NCBI GenBank assembly: GCA_031549725.1
Contig: JAVBPH010000001.1
Span: 55,020-119,019 of the forward strand
From: UBA937 sp031549725
GTDB taxonomy: Bacteria; Spirochaetota; Spirochaetia; Treponematales; Breznakiellaceae
Length of the DNA stretch: 64,000 nt
Direction of reading: 5' to 3'
A program made the translations under genes and the position numbers. Position 1 is the stretch's first letter. Each line of letters starts with the position of its first letter. Shown here piece by piece: positions 60,070 through 64,000 of the stretch. A model generated the notes under the pieces. That model saw only the letters and a program-made list of their open reading frames with translations, made no database searches and was not told the origin of the DNA.

Positions 60070-60092
60070 GTATTAGCTAAAAATATAACTGA

Positions 60093-63000
60093 TTAGAAGG
60101 GCCTGTCGGCAAGGTACTTGTATTCCTTCCAAACCCTTTCGGCCTGGGCCTTGGTTTTCGCAAGAAGTGCATCCGCCCGGGCGGGATCGGCAGCCTTAAG
60201 GCTCTTGAAGCGTACTTCCTTATACATGAAGTCTTCAATAGCAGTGGTGGCTTCCTTGGAATCCAGCTGGAAGGGGTTCTTGCTCTCGTTCTTGAGCCGG
60301 GGATCGTAGCGGTACAGCGGCCAGAGACCGGAGGTCACCACCGCCTTGCCCTGGTCCATTCCCTTCATCATATCAATTCCCTGGTTGATACAATGGGAAT
60401 AGGCGATGATGATGGAAGGTCCGTCAAAGCTTTCAGCTTCCCTGAAGGCCTTGATGGTTTGGGCCATGTTGGCACCCAGGGAAATTTTGGCTACGTATAC
60501 ATATCCGTAACTCATGGCCATGGCGCCCAGGTCTTTCTTCGCAATGTCCTTACCGGCTGCGGCAAACTTGGCAATGGCCCCAATGGGGGTTGCCTTGGAC
60601 ATCTGTCCGCCGGTGTTGGAGTATACTTCGGTATCCATAACCAGGATGTTCACGTTGCGGCCGGAGGCGATCACGTGGTCCAGTCCGCCGTAACCGATAT
60701 CGTATGCCCAGCCGTCACCACCCAGGATCCAGACGGACCGTTTGATAAAATGGTCCGCCAGGGAAAGGAGGTTCTTTGCGGTTGGCTTTGAATCACCCTT
60801 GAGGGCTTTCTTGAGTTCATCCACCCAGGTGCGCTGCTGTTCGATTTCTTCGTCATTGCTCTGGGCATTGCCGAGGATTTTGCCAAGCAGGTCAGCCTGG
60901 ATACCTTCAGCTTTTGCTGCGGCACCGACTTCCCGGACATGTTCAGCCAGCTTGTCGCTGGTGAGCCGCATACCAAAACCGAATTCCGCAGCATCTTCAA
61001 AGAGGCTGTTGGACCATACGGGACCACGGCCGTCAGCCCTGGTTGTATAGGGGGTGGTGGGCAGGTTCCCGCCGTAGATTGAAGAACAGCCGGTGGCGTT
61101 GGCAATTACCGCCCGGTCGCCGAAGAGCTGGGAAAGGAGTTTTACGTAGGGTGTTTCACCGCAGCCCGCACAGGCGCCGGAGAACTCAAACAGGGGCTGT
61201 TTCATACCAATACCCTTGGCAAGGCTCAGGTTGAGCAGTTTAGGATCGGTATTGGGAATTTTAAGGAAGAAGTCCCAGTTGGCGGCTTCGGGTTCCCGGA
61301 GGGGAATCTGGTGTTCCAGGTTGATGGCTTTCTTTTCAGGGTTGGCCTTATCCTTGGCAGGGCAGATATTCACGCAGGCGCCGCAGCCGGTACAATCCTC
61401 CGGCGCTACCTGGAGGGTGAACTTCATGCCTTCAAATTCCTTACCCTTGGCATCCGCAATCTTGAAGGTGGCGGGTGCGCCCTTGGCGTCATCGGCTTTG
61501 TAGGCCTTCATACGGATAACCGCATGGGGACAAACCATGGTACAGTTGCCGCACTGGATACAGATATCCGGGGACCATACGGGAATCTTTTCAGCGATGT
61601 TCCGTTTTTCGTATTTGGTGGTCCCGGTGGGGAAGGTTCCGTCATCGGGCATTTTTGATACGGGAAGTTTTTCGCCCCGGGAAGCAATAATTTCGCCGAT
61701 CACTTCTTTTACAAAGGCCGGGGAATTCTGCGGTACCGGAGAATGCATGTGCAGGTTGCCGCTGACCGCTTTCGGATAGTTGACTTCTTCAACCCCAGCC
61801 AGGGCCATATCAATGGTGTTGATATTCTTTTTAACGACCTCTTCACCCTTCTTGCCATAGGTTTTTTCAATAGCCTTTTTGATCAGGGCTACCGCTTCGG
61901 CTTCGGGAAGGATTCCGGAGATTTTAAAGAATGCGGTCTGCATGATAACGTTGATGCGGCTCCCCATGCCGGCTTTTTCGGCAATGGTGGTGGCATCGAT
62001 AATATAGAACTTGAGGTTCTTGTCGATAATCTGTTTCTGGACTTCCACAGGGAGGTTGTTCCAGACTTCGTCTTTTCCGAAGGGGCTGGCCAGAAGGAAG
62101 GTGCCTCCCTTCTTGATCTTGGAAAGCATGTCCTGCTTTTCAATGAAGCTGAACTTATGGCATGCCAGGAAGCTGGCCTTGGAAACCAGGTAGGGCTTCT
62201 TGATGGGTTTTTTTCCGAACCTGAGGTGGGAAACGGTGATGGTTCCCGCCTTCTTGGAGTCGTAGGAGAAGTACCCCTGGGCGTTGTTATCGGTGTTTTC
62301 CCCGATGATTTTGATGGAGTTCTTGTTGGCGCCGACGGTTCCGTCCGAACCGAGTCCGTAGAAAAGGGCTTCATGAACGCCGGTTTCGTCGAGTTCAAAG
62401 TTTTCATCGAAATCCAGGGAGGTTTTGCTCACGTCGTCGTAGATACCCACGGTGAAGTGGTTTTTGGGCTGGCCGGCCTTCAGGTTTTCATAAACAGCCT
62501 TTACCATGGCGGGGGTAAATTCCGCGGATCCCAGACCGTACCGGCCTCCCACGCAGATGGGGTAGGATTTGAACTGGCTCTTGCCGCCGCTCATTTCTTC
62601 GCCGATGGCGGTACGGACATCTTCGTACAGGGGTTCACCCAGTGAGCCCGGTTCCTTGGTCCTGTCCATAACGGCAATAGCCTTTACGGAGGCGGGAATG
62701 GCCTTTACAAAAAGGGAAGCATCGAAGGGCCTGTAAAGCCTTACCTTCAGAACACCGACCTTTTCTCCCTTGGAATTGGCATAGTCCACGTATTCTTCCA
62801 CGGGTTCCGCGCCGGATCCCATGATAATAATCACCTGTTCCGCATCCGCAGCGCCGTAGTACTCGTAAATCTTGTATTTCCGTCCGGTAAGACCGGCGAA
62901 CTGGTCCATATATTTCTGGACGATGGCAGGCACGGTGTCGTAGTACTTATTCACCGTTTCCCGGCCGGTAAAGTACACGTCGGGATTCTGGGCGGTACCC

Positions 63001-63650
63001 CGGATGGCGGGTTTTTCAGGGGTAAGCCCCCGGGCCCGGTGGGCTGCCACAAAATCGTTGGAAATCATTTTTCCCATCACTTCATAGGAAATTTCATCGA
63101 CCTTCTGTACTTCGTGGGAAGTCCTGAATCCGTCAAAGAAATGAAGGAAGGGAATTTTCGATTCCAGGGTGGATGCGTGGGAAATGAGGGCCATATCCAT
63201 AACTTCCTGGACATTGTTGGATGAAAGCATGGCAAAACCGGTCTGGCGGCATGCCATGACGTCCGAATGGTCACCGAATATGGAAAGACCCTGGGCAGCC
63301 AAAGCCCGGGCAGCAATATGGAATACCGTGGGGGTTAGTTCCCCGGCAATCTTGTACATATTGGGAATCATCAGGAGTAGACCCTGGGAAGCGGTAAAGG
63401 TTGTGCTTAGGGCCCCGGTGGTCAGAGCTCCGTGTACTGCACCAGCAGCGCCGGCTTCGGACTGCATTTCGACAACCTGGGGGATGGTACCCCACAGATT
63501 CTTACGGCCTTGGGCGGAAAATTCATCAGAAAGTTCCCCCATGGGACTGGACGGGGTAATCGGATAGATAGCGATTACTTCACTTAACGCATGAGCAACG
63601 TGTGCCGCAGCAGTATTTCCGTCGATCATTACTATGTTTTTATCAGCCAT
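60093..63650 (-). CDS. nifJ: Pyruvate:ferredoxin (flavodoxin) oxidoreductase
   Basis: Single-chain PFOR of 1185 residues that oxidises pyruvate to acetyl-CoA and carbon dioxide and reduces ferredoxin, central to anaerobic energy metabolism. Domains in order: pyruvate/substrate domain (MIDGNTAAAHVAHALSEV), domain II, the gamma-type domain, a two-cluster ferredoxin domain (CIQCGNCTMVCPH and CTGCGACVNICP, near residues 695-760), and the TPP-binding domain with CAGCGETPYVKLL, GCSSIYGGNLPTTPYT and GGDGWAYDIGYGGLDH. The C-terminus is complete (KEYKYLADRPF). GAGGAAG precedes the ATG, and a promoter and terminator flank it, so it is monocistronic. Confidence 0.98.
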   Translation of the reverse strand: MADKNIVMIDGNTAAAHVAHALSEVIAIYPITPSSPMGELSDEFSAQGRKNLWGTIPQVVEMQSEAGAAGAVHGALTTGALSTTFTASQGLLLMIPNMYKIAGELTPTVFHIAARALAAQGLSIFGDHSDVMACRQTGFAMLSSNNVQEVMDMALISHASTLESKIPFLHFFDGFRTSHEVQKVDEISYEVMGKMISNDFVAAHRARGLTPEKPAIRGTAQNPDVYFTGRETVNKYYDTVPAIVQKYMDQFAGLTGRKYKIYEYYGAADAEQVIIIMGSGAEPVEEYVDYANSKGEKVGVLKVRLYRPFDASLFVKAIPASVKAIAVMDRTKEPGSLGEPLYEDVRTAIGEEMSGGKSQFKSYPICVGGRYGLGSAEFTPAMVKAVYENLKAGQPKNHFTVGIYDDVSKTSLDFDENFELDETGVHEALFYGLGSDGTVGANKNSIKIIGENTDNNAQGYFSYDSKKAGTITVSHLRFGKKPIKKPYLVSKASFLACHKFSFIEKQDMLSKIKKGGTFLLASPFGKDEVWNNLPVEVQKQIIDKNLKFYIIDATTIAEKAGMGSRINVIMQTAFFKISGILPEAEAVALIKKAIEKTYGKKGEEVVKKNINTIDMALAGVEEVNYPKAVSGNLHMHSPVPQNSPAFVKEVIGEIIASRGEKLPVSKMPDDGTFPTGTTKYEKRNIAEKIPVWSPDICIQCGNCTMVCPHAVIRMKAYKADDAKGAPATFKIADAKGKEFEGMKFTLQVAPEDCTGCGACVNICPAKDKANPEKKAINLEHQIPLREPEAANWDFFLKIPNTDPKLLNLSLAKGIGMKQPLFEFSGACAGCGETPYVKLLSQLFGDRAVIANATGCSSIYGGNLPTTPYTTRADGRGPVWSNSLFEDAAEFGFGMRLTSDKLAEHVREVGAAAKAEGIQADLLGKILGNAQSNDEEIEQQRTWVDELKKALKGDSKPTAKNLLSLADHFIKRSVWILGGDGWAYDIGYGGLDHVIASGRNVNILVMDTEVYSNTGGQMSKATPIGAIAKFAAAGKDIAKKDLGAMAMSYGYVYVAKISLGANMAQTIKAFREAESFDGPSIIIAYSHCINQGIDMMKGMDQGKAVVTSGLWPLYRYDPRLKNESKNPFQLDSKEATTAIEDFMYKEVRFKSLKAADPARADALLAKTKAQAERVWKEYKYLADRPF

Positions 63651-63678
63651 TGTACTTCCTCGAGTTTAAGGTTACCCT

Positions 63679-63707
63679 ATCATAAATCGGAGACACTATT
63701 TATTCAA
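63679..63707 (-). promoter_or_regulatory. Sigma70-type promoter of nifJ
   Basis: On the minus strand TTGAAT (63707-63702) and TATGAT (63684-63679) are 17 bases apart, placing transcription start about 20 bases before the ATG at 63650. Confidence 0.6.
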
Positions 63708-63864
63708 GCACTTGGGCAGGGGGTAACAACATCATAGTAGAAAATTGATGTAAATTTACCCGTTTATACCAAATTAGAATAAAATATTATAGATAAAAAT
63801 AATTATATTTATGACGGTTTAGCCTGATATAAAAAATTTGTTATCTATAAGGCAGTATTACGAG

Positions 63865-64000
63865 GCTTTTTCAAAATGTCAAATTTTGAAAAAGCAACCT
63901 TAGATGTAAGTGCAGAAAGAATACTATTTTATTTATGGGTAAGGAAATAGCATTCTTTCTGCAAAAGCCTTTTTCAAAACTAACCGAGTTTTGAAAAAGG
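63865..64000 (+). repeat. Family A triple-hairpin repeat, copy A3 (cut by the window end)
   Basis: Hairpin I is 63865-63877 with 63883-63895 (perfect 13 bp), hairpin II is 63912-63929 with 63945-63962 (18 bp, one mismatch), and hairpin III starts at 63967 and loses only its last base at the window edge. The I-II linker, AACCTTAGATGTAAGT, is identical to A2. The orientation is that of A1. It lies in the 350-base A+T-rich region upstream of nifJ, beyond its promoter. Confidence 0.87.

Noticed and set aside
1..64000. CRISPR arrays, prophage or complete insertion sequences
   Set aside because: No regularly spaced direct repeats, phage structural genes or transposase frames were found; the repeats present are short, structured and non-coding.

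Overview
The window looks like chromosomal DNA of a spirochaete of the Treponema type, most like the free-living or insect-gut treponemes. The indications are inferential: a lysyl-tRNA synthetase of class I architecture, pyruvate:ferredoxin oxidoreductase, oxygen-sensitive radical SAM enzymes, a large methyl-accepting chemotaxis protein, many one-Cys lipoproteins, and moderate G+C with frequent CCGG-rich codons. No phage, transposase, CRISPR array or rRNA was seen. One tRNA gene, tRNA-Leu(CAA), is present.

Layout. 1-6113 is a sugar module: a CUT2-type ABC transporter (ATPase, permease, binding protein) behind a perfect LacI-type operator, a ROK kinase and a LacI-family regulator. 6280-8694 encodes a GatB-like protein fused to a GatD/asparaginase-like protein, with catalytic residues changed in both halves. 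8849-14521 holds an unknown anchored protein and a TPR lipoprotein/DHH phosphoesterase/TraB operon. 14522-15285 is a mobile-looking repeat next to an A+T-rich orphan gene. 15342-22501 is a DUF58/MoxR/DUF4350/DUF4129/SpoIIM/RDD membrane operon. 22746-26363 has small membrane proteins and a chemotaxis receptor. 26636-30909 is the glycine cleavage operon gcvT-gcvH-gcvPA-gcvPB. 31041-41030 is mostly housekeeping and sugar metabolism (tRNA-Leu, DUF1015, MFS, GH36 alpha-galactosidase, family II pyrophosphatase, pth, mazG, a glycosyltransferase).

41468-51106 is a tight five-gene operon: amino acid racemase, a 16-TM protein joining two extracytoplasmic sensor domains to an MFS carrier, a tandem-duplicated substrate-binding lipoprotein, a divergent class I LysRS and a membrane adenylate cyclase. 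I know of no described system with this composition; it looks like an amino-acid (lysine/ornithine-like) sensing and signalling module. 51974-54426 pairs a radical SAM enzyme with a GT1 glycosyltransferase. 54643-59817 joins a secreted Cys-type sulfatase, its anaerobic maturase, a trigger-factor-like chaperone lacking the PPIase domain, and a HAD lipoprotein. 60093-63650 is nifJ.

The intergenic DNA carries at least three families of structured repeats. Families A and B are about 135-145 bp and each consists of three successive hairpins with compensatory base changes between copies. Family C is about 160 bp with a long internal inverted repeat; one copy has perfect terminal inverted repeats bordered by TA. 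Most start codons below were chosen by ribosome-binding sites and gene overlaps; functions are from family resemblance read by eye.
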